Source: Neobacillus cucumis
Lineage (GTDB): Bacteria > Bacillota > Bacilli > Bacillales_B > DSM-18226
Direction: 5' to 3'
Assembly: GCF_023715505.1 (NCBI RefSeq)
Contig: NZ_JAMBOH010000011.1
Location: forward strand, 124,001-188,000
DNA length: 64,000 nucleotides
Positions 51,702 to 61,219 of the stretch are shown here, in pieces (position 1 is the first letter of the stretch; each line of letters opens with the position of its first letter). The notes under the pieces are model-generated. The model made no database searches and was not told the DNA's origin. It worked only from the letters and a program-made list of their open reading frames with translations. A program made the translations under genes and the position numbers.

Positions 51702-52055
51702 TTTTCCACCTCATTTGGTTTAAATTCAAATCTTCGAAAGGATTATGATAGTATGTACAGTTTTTATATATCAGTTCCCCTGCAGTTAAAAATTTTATGT
51801 GCATCGGAAGCGACTAAGTTTTTCCAAACTCATTCTTACTTTCTTTGCTAATAAAGCCCAGCCAAATAATCCATTATCTTAAAAACCTGGAACGGTTAAA
51901 GATCAGGAAAATCCCGACCACTAATTTAACCCTTTTTTTCATAGAAATAAATTCCTTCCAAATTCCTGGATATAACTTTATTATATCTCAAATTCCTCTG
52001 AAAATAAAAAAGCTGACCCTGTAAGTGTTCATAAGAACCTCGGGGTCAGCCTGAC
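51702..52055. other. Intergenic region between the SDR gene and the bicupin remnant
   Basis: Holds the SDR promoter region and, at 52005-52050, the terminator of the bicupin gene. No other frame seen. Confidence 0.5.
52005..52050 (-). terminator. Terminator of the bicupin gene
   Basis: On the minus strand GCTGACCC pairs with GGGTCAGC, followed by six T, just after the alternative-frame stop at 52056. Confidence 0.8.
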
Positions 52056-53150
52056 TTATTGATGAATCGATTGGATGATTTTATTTACTAAACCTTCCGC
52101 ATCTTTTGCTTCTACAGTCGTTAATTGGATGCGGCAGAAGGGTTTTACCCGGCACTCTAATGTTACGCTCACAAAACTTGGCTACTCTCATTAGTCCTGG
52201 TCGTAATGAGTGAATTGAATATCCAAAGTACGAAGGTATGTCTGAAGGCCCGCGTCCTGAATGGATGATGAATGCCAGCTCTCCGGACTCGTTATGGTGA
52301 GAGTGCCATAATCCTGGAGGAGTTACGAATGCCTTTCCTGGTACCCAGTCGATACGGATCGGGTCGATGATTTCGGATGTTTCAGGATCAACCTTATCTC
52401 CTACCAGTGTATAAGTTCCAGGCGCTGCATAGGCAACAAAGTCAAGAGCGACTGATTTATGGCTGTGCGGTGCCTGGTTGGATCCTACTGGAACGATGCC
52501 GAACATCGCCCATAATACATGGGTAATCGTTAAAGTTTGATCGAACTTTTGATTATTTAACAGAATAGAGATTCGGTTTTTTAAATGTGCATCCGGAGCA
52601 TTGGCTACCTCATCTAATTTAGCCTGGGCTTCTTCAGCAGTAAAAAGTGTTGGCTCGAAACGGAATTTTTTTGCTTCAACTCCGAGATAATCAAGCAGCG
52701 GAGTGTCTAATATATAATAGATTGTTGCGTCTTCGGAAGCAGTGTGGCGGCTCACAGAACCAGATGGCAGTGTCATGAAGTCGCCTTTCTTCCAATTGAT
52801 AGTTTCACCATTTACGAGAGTGGTTCCGGTGCCGGAAATAATATAATTTAGTTCACTTGTAGCGTTTGGATTGGTGTTGATAGAATCACCAGAAGTAATC
52901 CTGATAAAGTTTGTGAGTAGTGATGGGCTTGTCACTGGATATTCAGTTCTCAATTCCACAGAAAGATCAATCGTTACAATCCGGGTTTCTCCGGAGTTAT
53001 ATAATTCCGGGTTAAATTCCTTGGCAGGGATTGGGCTGATGATGCCGCTCCCAATTGGGTCGGCCGCAGTAGTGTACTCGTAATAACGGGCATCCCCTGT
53101 CCAGTTTTCGTTGACCGTTCCGACAGTTAATTGACCTGGCTGTGCATTTG
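52056..53150 (-). pseudogene. Bicupin dioxygenase-like gene, damaged at both ends
   Basis: About 350 codons resembling gentisate 1,2-dioxygenase-type bicupins: first cupin (GTGTTLVNGETINWKKGDFMTLPSG), second cupin (APHSHKSVALDFVAY ... TPPGLWHSHHN). The only in-frame ATG (53214) lies inside the terminator of exuT, and a dispersed repeat follows, so the true start is missing. Near 52161-52180 the frame shifts: the annotated frame ends at 52081 with an odd basic tail, while the next frame reads SVTLECRVKPFCRIQLTTVE and ends at 52056, right before the terminator. Both lesions suggest a pseudogene, unless the frameshift is a sequencing error. Confidence 0.65.
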
Positions 53151-53175
53151 AAGCAAAGGGACGGTTCCCTTGGCT
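53151..53175. repeat. Dispersed GGGACGGTTCT-type repeat, copy 4
   Basis: GAAGCAAAGGGACGGTTCCC lies between the exuT terminator and the first bicupin codons. Confidence 0.75.
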
Positions 53176-53181
53176 CCAAAA

Positions 53182-53217
53182 AAAGAGATGGCTCAAACCA
53201 CAGGTTTGAGCCATCTG
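53182..53217 (-). terminator. Terminator of exuT
   Basis: On the minus strand AGATGGCTCAAACC and GGTTTGAGCCATCT form a perfect 14-bp stem around TGT, then CTTTTTTT. Confidence 0.92.
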
Positions 53218-53224
53218 CCAAAGG

Positions 53225-54502
53225 TTAAACAGTCATATTTACGTCTGCTTTTTTCGTGTTGGGGTACTTGATAGGACGAACAAAACGGATGACAGAAAGC
53301 GAAGCAAACACGGCCAGTCCGCCTGCTAATAAAAAGGCTGATGTGAATGAACCAGATTGATCCACTAAGTAGCCTGTTAATGCCGGTCCAATGATTCCAG
53401 CGGTGTTAGCCAAAAAGTGCATAAATCCACCCACAGATCCAACACTGCCTGGCTCGACAACATCCTGGACGATGGCCCAGTAAATGGCACCTGTCAAGTA
53501 TAGGAAGAAGACAGAAAGCGCTACCAACGTTACGGCACTGACAGTCGTTGTGACAAGGCCGGCACATCCGATACAAACAGCTGAAATAAATAAACAAGTA
53601 ACAAGCACAACTTTTCTTGAGAATAGAACACCTTTGTTGGTAAACTTTTTAAAAACAAAATCTGACACAAATCCGCCAGAGGCTAGACCGATGAAGCCTA
53701 CAATCCATGGAATCATGGTAATCACACTCATATCCTTTACATTCATATGGCGGGCATCTACTAAATAACTTGGGAACCAGGTTAAGAAGAAGAACAAGAT
53801 ATAGTTATAGGAAAAGAACGCAAATGCCGTAAATAAAACTGTTTTTTGTTTTAGATAAAAAGTTAATGGACGTCTTTCATGTAAAACCTGATCCGCTTTT
53901 ACCACGGCCGCCTTTTTCGCAGTCGCAGCAGGCTTTTCTTTTACAAACTTCCACCATGACACCGCCCAAACAAGACCGATGACCATGATAAGTAGAAAGG
54001 AGATCTTCCAGCTGAAGGTAATTGCGATGAAGCCGACAATCGGACCGGAAATCGCACCGCCAAGTGGTGTTCCGCTATTCGCCAAACCAACCGCAGAAGC
54101 ACGTTGGTCAGCCGGGAACCAGTTATTGACCATTTTGCTGATCGTTGCCGAAAGCGGGCCTTCCCCCATTCCGAATAAGATACGAATGACAATTAAACTA
54201 GTAAATCCCACGGCTAAGGCAATCGCCCCACTAAATAAAGACCAAACGATCATCGCAACGAACAAAGTAAGTTTCGCACCGTATTTATCAGAAGCCATTC
54301 CGCCAATAAAGTTGAAAATCGCATATCCAACAGAAAAACTACTAAAAATAATTCCCATTTGGGTGGCCGATAAGTGCAAGTCTTCCTTTATAAACGGAGC
54401 CCCAATCGACAATGCAGAACGGTCTAAATAATTAATGACACCGGCTAAGAATAATAACAACAGGATAGGCAATTTATCTTTCGAAAACATTTTGGCTAAC
54501 AT
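53225..54502 (-). CDS. exuT: Hexuronate MFS transporter (ExuT/ACS family)
   Basis: 425 residues, 12 membrane helices. ACS-family signs: AGVINYLDRSALSIGAPFI at the N-terminus, GGMASDKYGAKLTL in loop 2-3, and the ILFGMGEGPLSATISKMV helix. It should import glucuronate or galacturonate with protons. It is the last intact gene of the yjmD-uxuA-uxuB-exuT block. AGGGGGTATATGA precedes the ATG. The 117-bp gap upstream carries a perfect cre site, so it may also have a CcpA-repressed promoter of its own. Confidence 0.92.
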   Translation of the reverse strand: MLAKMFSKDKLPILLLLFLAGVINYLDRSALSIGAPFIKEDLHLSATQMGIIFSSFSVGYAIFNFIGGMASDKYGAKLTLFVAMIVWSLFSGAIALAVGFTSLIVIRILFGMGEGPLSATISKMVNNWFPADQRASAVGLANSGTPLGGAISGPIVGFIAITFSWKISFLLIMVIGLVWAVSWWKFVKEKPAATAKKAAVVKADQVLHERRPLTFYLKQKTVLFTAFAFFSYNYILFFFLTWFPSYLVDARHMNVKDMSVITMIPWIVGFIGLASGGFVSDFVFKKFTNKGVLFSRKVVLVTCLFISAVCIGCAGLVTTTVSAVTLVALSVFFLYLTGAIYWAIVQDVVEPGSVGSVGGFMHFLANTAGIIGPALTGYLVDQSGSFTSAFLLAGGLAVFASLSVIRFVRPIKYPNTKKADVNMTV

Positions 54503-54522
54503 TCATATACCCCCTAGAATCT

Positions 54523-54536
54523 TGTCAACGCTTTCA
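54523..54536 (-). promoter_or_regulatory. CcpA cre site upstream of exuT
   Basis: The minus strand reads TGAAAGCGTTGACA, a full match to TGWAANCGNTNWCA. Confidence 0.8.
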
Positions 54537-54619
54537 AATTTCCTTTTTAAAAATAATCCAATCCCTGTGCGAACGACTCCCCAGTCATTCGCACTCTCAT
54601 CTTTGTTCATCAGCAGCAC

Positions 54620-55456
54620 TTAAACTCCCGAATAGGCTAAAAAGCCTCCATCCACCGGTACCGTGATCCCTGTGATAAACCCGGAATACTCTTCATCTAA
54701 AAGCCAGAGCATGGTCCCTATTAAATCCTCCGGTTTCCCAAACCGTTTCATAGGGGTTCCGGTAATAATTTTTTTCGAACGTGCGGTATAGCTTCCATCC
54801 TCATTAAGCAGCAGGTTTTTATTTTGGTTTGTCAGGAAGAACCCCGGTGCAACCGCATTTACTCGTAAGCCCTTTTCGGCAAAATGAACCGCCATCCACA
54901 TCGTAAAATTATTAATCGATGCTTTTGCTGCACTGTATGCAGGTACTTTTGTCATTGGAGCATAAGCACTCATTGATGAAAAATTGATAATCACCGGTGC
55001 CTTTGCCTCAAGCAAAGATTTTCCGAATACCTGACTGGCTAGAAAAGACCCAATAAAGTTACTGTCAAACACCTGAGAAAAACCCTTTGGATCTAATTCA
55101 AAAAATGACTGCCCGCTGCCGTTTTCTTCATAAGTCTCAGGACCGGTTATCGCGTCAGGGTGATTTCCTCCTGCACCATTAATCAAAATATCAACACTGC
55201 CAAACGATTCAAGGATGATTTCTCGAGCGTTCTCAAGGGATACCTTATCCAAAACGTTCGCTGCAATCGCTATGGCAGTTCCGCCGAACTGAACAATTTC
55301 ATTCACTACCTTTTGTCCTTTTTCAGCTGTTCGATTTAAAATCGCTACTTTCACGCCATGGCGGGCAAGTTCACGCGCTATCTCTGAACATAAGACACCG
55401 CTTCCGCCTGTAATGACGGCCACCCTGCCAGTTAAATTTTCATGAATGGGGAGCAT
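54620..55456 (-). CDS. uxuB: D-mannonate oxidoreductase, SDR type (UxuB/YjmF-like)
   Basis: 278 residues. Rossmann TGGSGVLCSEIA (about 16-27), NGAGG (about 91), catalytic Ser in NFSSMSAYAPM and Tyr/Lys in YSAAK (about 175). Reduces fructuronate to mannonate or the reverse, with NAD(P)H. B. subtilis YjmF is the same type and has the same neighbours. ATG 55456 follows CAGGTGAACTTCA and overlaps the end of uxuA by 25 nt, so translation is coupled. Confidence 0.9.
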   Translation of the reverse strand: MLPIHENLTGRVAVITGGSGVLCSEIARELARHGVKVAILNRTAEKGQKVVNEIVQFGGTAIAIAANVLDKVSLENAREIILESFGSVDILINGAGGNHPDAITGPETYEENGSGQSFFELDPKGFSQVFDSNFIGSFLASQVFGKSLLEAKAPVIINFSSMSAYAPMTKVPAYSAAKASINNFTMWMAVHFAEKGLRVNAVAPGFFLTNQNKNLLLNEDGSYTARSKKIITGTPMKRFGKPEDLIGTMLWLLDEEYSGFITGITVPVDGGFLAYSGV

Positions 55457-56532
55457 TGAAGTTCACCTGCTTCCTTTTGAGATTCGTAGGCATCCCATAA
55501 ACCATGTAAATACATGATGCCTAAAGCACGGTCATACAGCCCATATCCCGGGCGGCAGACTTCACCCCAAATGTGGCGTCCATGGTCTGGTCTTACATAG
55601 CCCTGATAATTCTGTTTGTTCAATTCTCCCACGACATCTTTAATATTAATAGAACCATCTTGTGTATAATGGGAGGTTTCTACAAAATCACCATTCTCAT
55701 AGATTTTTACATTACGAATATGGGAGAATGGTGAGCGACTCGCGTACTTCTTGGCGATTTCCACCATATCATTGGCAGGATTGGCCCCCATTGATCCCGT
55801 ACACAAGGTAAAACCGTTTGCCGGAGAATCGGAGATGCTAATCAGTTTTTCATAGCTTTGTTCCCCTGTAATGATTCTCGGCAATCCAAAAATGGACCAT
55901 GGCGGATCATCCGGATGAATCGCCATTTTTATGCCGGCCTCCTCCGCAACAGGGAGTATTTCCTCTAGGAAAAAGGCTAAGTTCCCCCATAGGGCTTCCT
56001 CATCTACTTCTTTATAAGTATCAAACAATTCCGTAATTCGGGCAAGCTTTTCTGGTTCCCAGCCTGGAAGGGTCATGTCAGACGAGGCCGATACGGTCCG
56101 AATAAGCTCCTCTGGATCTAAATTATCAACCTTCGCTTTTTCATAAAACAATGCCGTTGAACCATCTTCCAAAGGGTGAAACATTTCTGTCCGCGTCCAG
56201 TCAAAGACCGGCATAAAATTATAACAAATGACTTTCACGCCAAACTCGCCAAGATTGCGAATCGTTTGCTTGTAATTTTCGATATACTTCATTCGGTACT
56301 TGTTACCTAGTTTAATAGATTCATGGACATTGACACTCTCAACCACTTCTGTATGGAATCCAAACGATTGAATATAATTGACTTCCGCTTGAATTTCTTC
56401 TGTCTCCCATACTTCCCCAACTGGTTTGTGATGCAAAGCCCAGACAATCCCTTTGACTCCGGGAATTTGTTTCACTTGATCCAAGGAAACGGTATCATTA
56501 TTTCGTCCATACCATCGAAATGTAATATTCAT
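55432..56532 (-). CDS. uxuA: Mannonate dehydratase
   Basis: 366 residues of the UxuA family (TIM barrel): NITFRWYGRNNDTVSL at the N-terminus, VICYNFMPVFDWTRTEM (about 115-130), MAIHPDDPPWSIFGLPRI (about 205) and a metal-binding VRPDHGRHIWGE stretch near 315. Converts D-mannonate to 2-keto-3-deoxygluconate. AAGGCGGAGGTGTGTT precedes the ATG. Second gene of the operon. Confidence 0.94.
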   Translation of the reverse strand: MNITFRWYGRNNDTVSLDQVKQIPGVKGIVWALHHKPVGEVWETEEIQAEVNYIQSFGFHTEVVESVNVHESIKLGNKYRMKYIENYKQTIRNLGEFGVKVICYNFMPVFDWTRTEMFHPLEDGSTALFYEKAKVDNLDPEELIRTVSASSDMTLPGWEPEKLARITELFDTYKEVDEEALWGNLAFFLEEILPVAEEAGIKMAIHPDDPPWSIFGLPRIITGEQSYEKLISISDSPANGFTLCTGSMGANPANDMVEIAKKYASRSPFSHIRNVKIYENGDFVETSHYTQDGSINIKDVVGELNKQNYQGYVRPDHGRHIWGEVCRPGYGLYDRALGIMYLHGLWDAYESQKEAGELQCSPFMKI

Positions 56533-56547
56533 AACACACCTCCGCCT

Positions 56548-57567
56548 TTACTCAAACATAATAATTGCTTTCCTAACTAGGTCAGGATGTTCTTCGACAA
56601 ACGTAAAAGCTTCCTGTACTTGTGCAAGAGGGAAGGTATGGGTTACCAGCCCATTATGACGAAGCTCTCCTTCGTTAAGCAGCTCTACTACTTTTGGAAA
56701 TTGATAGGTTTGTAGTCTTGATCCAGTAACCGTTACTTCCTTCTTGGTAATAGGAAGCTGTGATATTGCGGCAGGCTGTTCATCAAAACCAAGAACGACC
56801 ACATTTCCGGCAGCAGAAACGGCCTCAAGTGATAATGCAAACGTACTAGGCAGGCAAACTGCATCAATGACTTTGTTTGCTCCCTCCCCTTTCGTCCATT
56901 CGTGGACAGCCGTTAAAACCTCTTCCCGCCCGGCATTAACGACTACATCTGCACCATTATCCTTTGCAAAGGATAATCGCTCGTCACTCAAATCTGTGAC
57001 CATCACCGTTGCACCATGGAATTTTGCCATCTTGAGAACACAAATACCAATCGGTCCGGCTCCTTGGATTAGAACGGTGTCGCCTTCTTCCACCTGTCCG
57101 CGAAAAACAGCCTGTGCGCCGATCGTGTAAGGTTCCGCTAAAACAATTTCTTCCCATGGGAGTTCAGCATTCACCTTATGCAATTGTTTTTCAGGAAGGA
57201 CAAACCATTCCCGCATCCCGCCATCTTCATGGACCCCAAATACCGTTAAGGATTGGCACACGTTAGGCTGTCCCTTGCGGCAGGCATAACATTCTCCGCA
57301 ATAACGGATCGGCTCCACTACAACATGATCACCAACTTGCAGATTCGCAACCTCTGGTCCAACTTCGACCACTTCTCCTGCCACCTCATGGCCCACGACT
57401 CTCGGTAATGTCGCCAAAGGGTTGGTGCCATGGTAAATATGAAGATCAGAGCCGCAAATACCTACTCGTTTTACTTTAACCAAGACATCCTTCGGATTGA
57501 CAATGTGCGGTTTTTCAACTTCTTGAATGGTCAGCTCATGTGGTTTACTTACTTGTACCGCTTTCAT
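56548..57567 (-). CDS. yjmD: Zinc-dependent sugar-alcohol/uronate dehydrogenase (YjmD-like)
   Basis: 339 residues of the medium-chain dehydrogenase family. Catalytic zinc Cys38, His60, Glu61 (GICGSD, GHEVAG); structural zinc Cys90, Cys93, Cys96, Cys104; NAD site GAGPIGI (about 170). Known as YjmD in the B. subtilis hexuronate operon, with no settled substrate. Lies 15 nt upstream of uxuA, first gene of the operon. AGAAGGTGGACAAAA precedes the ATG. Confidence 0.9.
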   Translation of the reverse strand: MKAVQVSKPHELTIQEVEKPHIVNPKDVLVKVKRVGICGSDLHIYHGTNPLATLPRVVGHEVAGEVVEVGPEVANLQVGDHVVVEPIRYCGECYACRKGQPNVCQSLTVFGVHEDGGMREWFVLPEKQLHKVNAELPWEEIVLAEPYTIGAQAVFRGQVEEGDTVLIQGAGPIGICVLKMAKFHGATVMVTDLSDERLSFAKDNGADVVVNAGREEVLTAVHEWTKGEGANKVIDAVCLPSTFALSLEAVSAAGNVVVLGFDEQPAAISQLPITKKEVTVTGSRLQTYQFPKVVELLNEGELRHNGLVTHTFPLAQVQEAFTFVEEHPDLVRKAIIMFE

Positions 57568-57652
57568 TTTTGTCCACCTTCTTTATTAAAATTTATTTGT
57601 AACGATTGGGGGGACTAGGTCCTTCGTCCTCCTGCAAATTTACTGAATACTA

Positions 57653-57665
57653 GTATACAAGTCAA
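57653..57665. promoter_or_regulatory. GntR operator half shared by the hexuronate promoter
   Basis: GTATACAAGTCAA preceded by ACTA, repeated at 58487-58499. Lies about 86 bp before yjmD. Confidence 0.65.
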
Positions 57666-57677
57666 GCTATAAAAATA

Positions 57678-57718
57678 AGTACGTTTATTTTTCATGATTC
57701 TGTTGATTAAACGTACTT
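57678..57718 (-). terminator. Hairpin/terminator of the GntR gene
   Basis: AAGTACGTTTA and TAAACGTACTT, perfect 11-bp arms with a 19-nt loop; on the minus strand followed by ATTTTTA. Confidence 0.65.
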
Positions 57719-57732
57719 ACTATTATCCTGTT

Positions 57733-58434
57733 TTAGTCTTTGAAAAAATGAGGATATTTTTCAATAAGTGTCTGCGTACTATCCTCCAGCCAACGGATAT
57801 GGCTGGTTAACAGTTCTTCCGTCTTCCTGGCATCATTCGATAAAATCGCTTCAAAGATCGACTCATGCTCATTGACCAGCCGTATAAAGTGTTTGGTCTC
57901 TTGTAATTCCAAATATCTAAGGCGATTTAGATGGCCCCTCATTTGATTGATAATGGAAATTAACGTGGCATTGCCCATGCTTTCGAGTATGGTATAGTGA
58001 AATTGTTCATCGAGTTGCAGAAAGAGGTCGAAATTATGATCTTCCGCCATTTTCTTTTGGTTTTCTAGAATATCGACGATTTGCTTATGAAGGGTTTGGT
58101 AAATAGGATTATTTTGATCCCACTTTTTCGCCACTTCCTTAAATGCACTCACTTCCAAGCTCACTCTGACAAAACGAGCCTCATCAATTTTCTTTTTTGA
58201 TAGGTAAGCAATTCGATTCCCGCGCTGAGGTTGGACTTCAATTAGTTCTTCTGCCAATAACCGTCTAAAGGCTTCTCGTATCGGTGTTCGGCTTACCCCT
58301 AATTGATTTCCTAATTCCGCTTCAAAAACCTGCTGCCCTGGTTCAAATTGCAAAGTGACGATAGCATCCCTTATGACCTGATAGGCATGATTGGATAATG
58401 TCTCTCTTCCTGATGATATATTTTGTAAGTTCAT
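57733..58434 (-). CDS. GntR-family (FCD) regulator of hexuronate genes
   Basis: 233 residues. Winged helix at about 15-72 (LGNQLGVSRTPIREAFRRLL) and an FCD effector domain (about 85-215, helical with QLDEQFHYTILESMGN). FadR-subfamily proteins often sense uronates (UxuR, ExuR). TGGGTGGGAC precedes the ATG. Its own promoter and that of yjmD share a GTATACAAGTCAA site, so it likely controls both. Confidence 0.9.
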   Translation of the reverse strand: MNLQNISSGRETLSNHAYQVIRDAIVTLQFEPGQQVFEAELGNQLGVSRTPIREAFRRLLAEELIEVQPQRGNRIAYLSKKKIDEARFVRVSLEVSAFKEVAKKWDQNNPIYQTLHKQIVDILENQKKMAEDHNFDLFLQLDEQFHYTILESMGNATLISIINQMRGHLNRLRYLELQETKHFIRLVNEHESIFEAILSNDARKTEELLTSHIRWLEDSTQTLIEKYPHFFKD

Positions 58435-58483
58435 GTCCCACCCAACCTTTTATGTAACCGCTTTATAATGATTATACTAGTAT

Positions 58484-58495
58484 CTTGTATACAAG
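58484..58495. promoter_or_regulatory. GntR operator upstream of the regulator
   Basis: CTTGTATACAAG, perfect 12-bp palindrome, about 50 bp before the gntR-type start. Confidence 0.75.
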
Positions 58496-58574
58496 TCAAC
58501 AGCCTATTTATTGTATATATATATTAAAATGACATTCTAATCTATTATATCAGAGGTTATGAACCCTTCTTATC

Positions 58575-59165
58575 TATGGTACTCTTTTTTCCCCTTGTTC
58601 GGTCGTTCTATAGTGTGCATTGTCTACCCTAAGAGCTCTTTTTTTTCCTGTTCGGTCGTCTATAGCATCTATTAACTACCCTAGCAGCTCTTTTCATCCC
58701 TGCTCGGTCGTCTATAGCATCTATTGGCTACCCTAGAAGCTCTTTTTTTCCCTGCTCGGTCGTCTATAGCATCTATTGGCTACCCTAGTGGCTCCTTTTT
58801 TCCCTGCTCGGTGGTTCTATAGCACCTATTGACTACCCTAGCGGCTCTTTTTTCCCTGCTCGGTCGTCTATAGCATCTATTGGCTACCCTAGCGGCTCTT
58901 TTTTCCCTGCTCGGTCGTCTATAGCATCTATTGACTACCCTAGTGGCTCTTTTTTCCCCGGCTCGGTCGTCTATAGCATCTATTGACTACCCTGGAGACT
59001 CTTTTTTCCTCTACTCGGTCGTCTATAGCATCTATTGGCTACCCTAGTGGCTCTTTTTTTTCCTGCTCAGTCGTCTATAGCATCTCTTGTCTACCCTGCG
59101 AGCTCTTTTTTCCTCTGCTCGGTCGTTTATAGCATCTATTGGCTACCCTAGTGGCTCTTTTTCTC
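58575..59165. repeat. Eleven-copy tandem array of a 52-bp unit
   Basis: CGGTCG-like landmarks at 58600, 58653, 58705, 58757, 58809, 58861, 58912, 58964, 59016, 59069 and 59120 give spacings of 51-53. Units contain CGGTCGTCTATAGCATCTAT, a GGCTACCCTAG part and a T6-8 tract. 52 is not a multiple of 3 and T runs interrupt all frames, so it is non-coding. Confidence 0.95.
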
Positions 59166-59167
59166 TA

Positions 59168-59199
59168 GCCCTAAAGTCAATGCTGTCCATTAACTTTAG
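59168..59199. repeat. Inverted repeat at the end of the tandem array
   Basis: CCCTAAAGT and ACTTTAGGG, 9-bp arms with a 14-nt loop, just after the last 52-bp unit. Confidence 0.55.
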
Positions 59200-59307
59200 G
59201 GGCGTAGGTTTGAGGGCGCTCTCCTTCTGCTCCTGGGTTGATTCCAACTTCCTAACAGAAATAGCTGCCGCCGGAGAAGTTCTAAGACTAAATTGACCTA
59301 CATTTTA

Positions 59308-59746
59308 TCAACTTACGATGAAAGGTAGTAAAAAGGCAAATACGATAAAATACAAAGGAATCGAGATAAAGAAACTCCAGCCATGGGGTTTCATATAACC
59401 TACGCTCTTCAATTAAAGTTGATATGATGGTGAAAATAATGGTTAGTTTCCACTTATTTGACTTCTCTAAGTAATTTAAATAAATAACGGCCATAGAGGA
59501 CGGTATTAAGCTGTAACTCAAAAACTCACCGATTCCCGTGATTTTCGGGTGCCCGAAATCCACAAGATCTAACATTTTCCCTAATAACGAATCCGAAATC
59601 CAAGCAAAATAACCAACGATCCCAAAAGTAACATAAAACTCTCTCCAGCCAATCTCTTTCTTGGGCATAAAAAGAGCATATATAAATACTAGCAGCGAGA
59701 GTAGGATCGGCAGCCAGCTTCCCTGAGCATGTAAATCAAAATTCAA
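59308..59746 (-). pseudogene. Frameshifted membrane protein (CBO0543-like)
   Basis: The first about 112 codons give four membrane helices (WLPILLSLLVFIYALFMP, FYVTFGIVGYFAWISDSLL, and so on). After TIISTLIE the frame breaks: the current frame continues as RRLYETPWLEF to 59288, whereas a shifted frame reads SVGYMKPHGWSFFISIPLYF and adds a good last helix before a stop at 59308. GYMKPHGW is the expected family ending. A small deletion near 59405 or a sequencing error is implied. Confidence 0.75.
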
Positions 59747-60015
59747 TTCAAAAAACTCCCCTCATACTGTAATATTCCCTAATTAATGGTAAGTATTTCA
59801 AACCTCAAACTACCATAAAAAAGGCCCTTTCTATGATAAGAGAAGAACCTTTTAAAAAATTCACAACTTCTAGAACGGAAATCAAGAAATATTTTGTTCG
59901 TCTGATAAACAAATTATTGGATCTTGTGCTATAATTTTTCAGATTAGTTATTTAGCATTTTTCATCACTAGAATTCATACCTTTAAAAAAAGTCTTTACT
60001 AATTAGGAGGAAATT

Positions 60016-60732
60016 ATGGAGATAGGTTTTCTATCCGTTCTAGCTTTAGGATTTGTTCTCGGAATCAAGCATGCTATCGAGCCGGATCATGTTATCGCTG
60101 TTTCTACCATTGCCAGCCAAAGTAAAAAATTATTCAAATCCACTCTAGCAGGCGTTTTCTGGGGAATTGGCCATACAGCGACATTATTTATTATTGGAAT
60201 AATCCTCATTTTAATGAAGGGGGAAATACCAGAAAAATGGGCGATGTCATTAGAATTTTTAGTAGGAATCATGCTTGTCTATCTTGGTTTAACCACTGTA
60301 CTTTCTTTTAGAAATATCCACATTCACCAGCATGAACATGACGGGGACGAGCATAAACACCTCCACTCCCATTCTCATAACGGGCAGCATCAGCATAACC
60401 ACCAACATCAAAATGTTTCATACCTGAAATCCTTGTTTATTGGTTTAGTCCATGGTTTAGCCGGCAGCGGCGCAATGGTCTTACTAACGATGAGTACAGT
60501 CAAAAGTGTTTGGGAGGCGGCTGTTTATATCTTAATATTTGGTGTTGGAACCATTTTGGGTATGCTTTTCTTTACAACCATTATTGGGATTCCTTTCGTT
60601 TTTAGTGCCAAAAAACGCGTGCTAAATCAAACCCTTACCCGGCTGACAGGTGTCATTAGCATCGCTTTTGGGATGTATTACATGTACAACTTAGCGATAA
60701 CCGAAGGATTATATAAACTTTGGTTACAATAG
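60016..60732 (+). CDS. Nickel/cobalt transporter (UreH/NicO-like)
   Basis: 238 residues, about six membrane helices. The metal-binding helix motif HAIEPDH (His19 to His25) is present, and a long cytosolic or external loop (about 100-135) is very His-rich (HQHEHDGDEHKHLHSHSH). These features mark the nickel/cobalt transporter group with UreH. AATTAGGAGG precedes the ATG. No urease or hydrogenase genes are within the window. Confidence 0.88.
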   Translation: MEIGFLSVLALGFVLGIKHAIEPDHVIAVSTIASQSKKLFKSTLAGVFWGIGHTATLFIIGIILILMKGEIPEKWAMSLEFLVGIMLVYLGLTTVLSFRNIHIHQHEHDGDEHKHLHSHSHNGQHQHNHQHQNVSYLKSLFIGLVHGLAGSGAMVLLTMSTVKSVWEAAVYILIFGVGTILGMLFFTTIIGIPFVFSAKKRVLNQTLTRLTGVISIAFGMYYMYNLAITEGLYKLWLQ

Positions 60733-61219
60733 CAAAACTAATTAAACGTTTGATTAAACTCGTTAATTCCTAATTTTTTAAAAAAGTCCTTTTCCTTTTG
60801 TATCGGAGGAGGGCTTTTTTAATATATTTCACAAAACCTTAAATGGCAGCCTGCTCCCCATCCAACGCTATAATGAATCAGCGTCTCCGTACTCAATATA
60901 ATCCTTTTTACTGCGCAGATAGAAAGAGAAGCACCAACCCTGTCTGGCGGTGCACTCTCCTTTCACTTCTGCTGCATTTGGTTATCCGTTTCCTTGTTGT
61001 CGGGCTAACGATCTTTTGTAATTTCTTGTTCCATTTCCCTAGAAAACTCATTTAACATCCCAATCGGATCTTTAATCCCAGCTAGTAATCCGTGTGGTTT
61101 TCCCCATTGTCATTGTTTTTAGTCTTTTAAAAAAAACTTAGTGAAAAGGAAGCATAAGAACCGTCCCCGCGCTCTTTGTAAAGGTTTTCAACGAAAGATT
61201 CATATTAATGTCATATTTA
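60733..61219. other. Intergenic region with gene debris and a dispersed repeat
   Basis: Contains a probable terminator region after the nickel transporter (about 60780-60822), a 38-codon minus-strand frame ending EFSREMEQEITKDR (about 61020-61115, no start codon, probable remnant) and repeat copy 5. No intact gene. Confidence 0.55.
61147..61174. repeat. Dispersed GGGACGGTTCT-type repeat, copy 5
   Basis: AGGAAGCATAAGAACCGTCCCC followed by GCGCTC, 46 bp before the Rex box. Confidence 0.75.

Noticed and set aside
58575..59165. CRISPR array or repeat protein
   Set aside because: Units are contiguous 52-bp tandem copies with no unique spacers and no cas genes; 52 bp cannot keep a reading frame and T tracts break all frames.
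59087..59296. 69-residue plus-strand frame at the end of the tandem array
   Set aside because: Starts inside a repeat unit without a ribosome site; no family likeness.
60843..61055. 70-residue plus-strand frame before ldh
   Set aside because: Cys/Arg-rich with no ribosome site; the same stretch shows a likelier remnant frame on the other strand.
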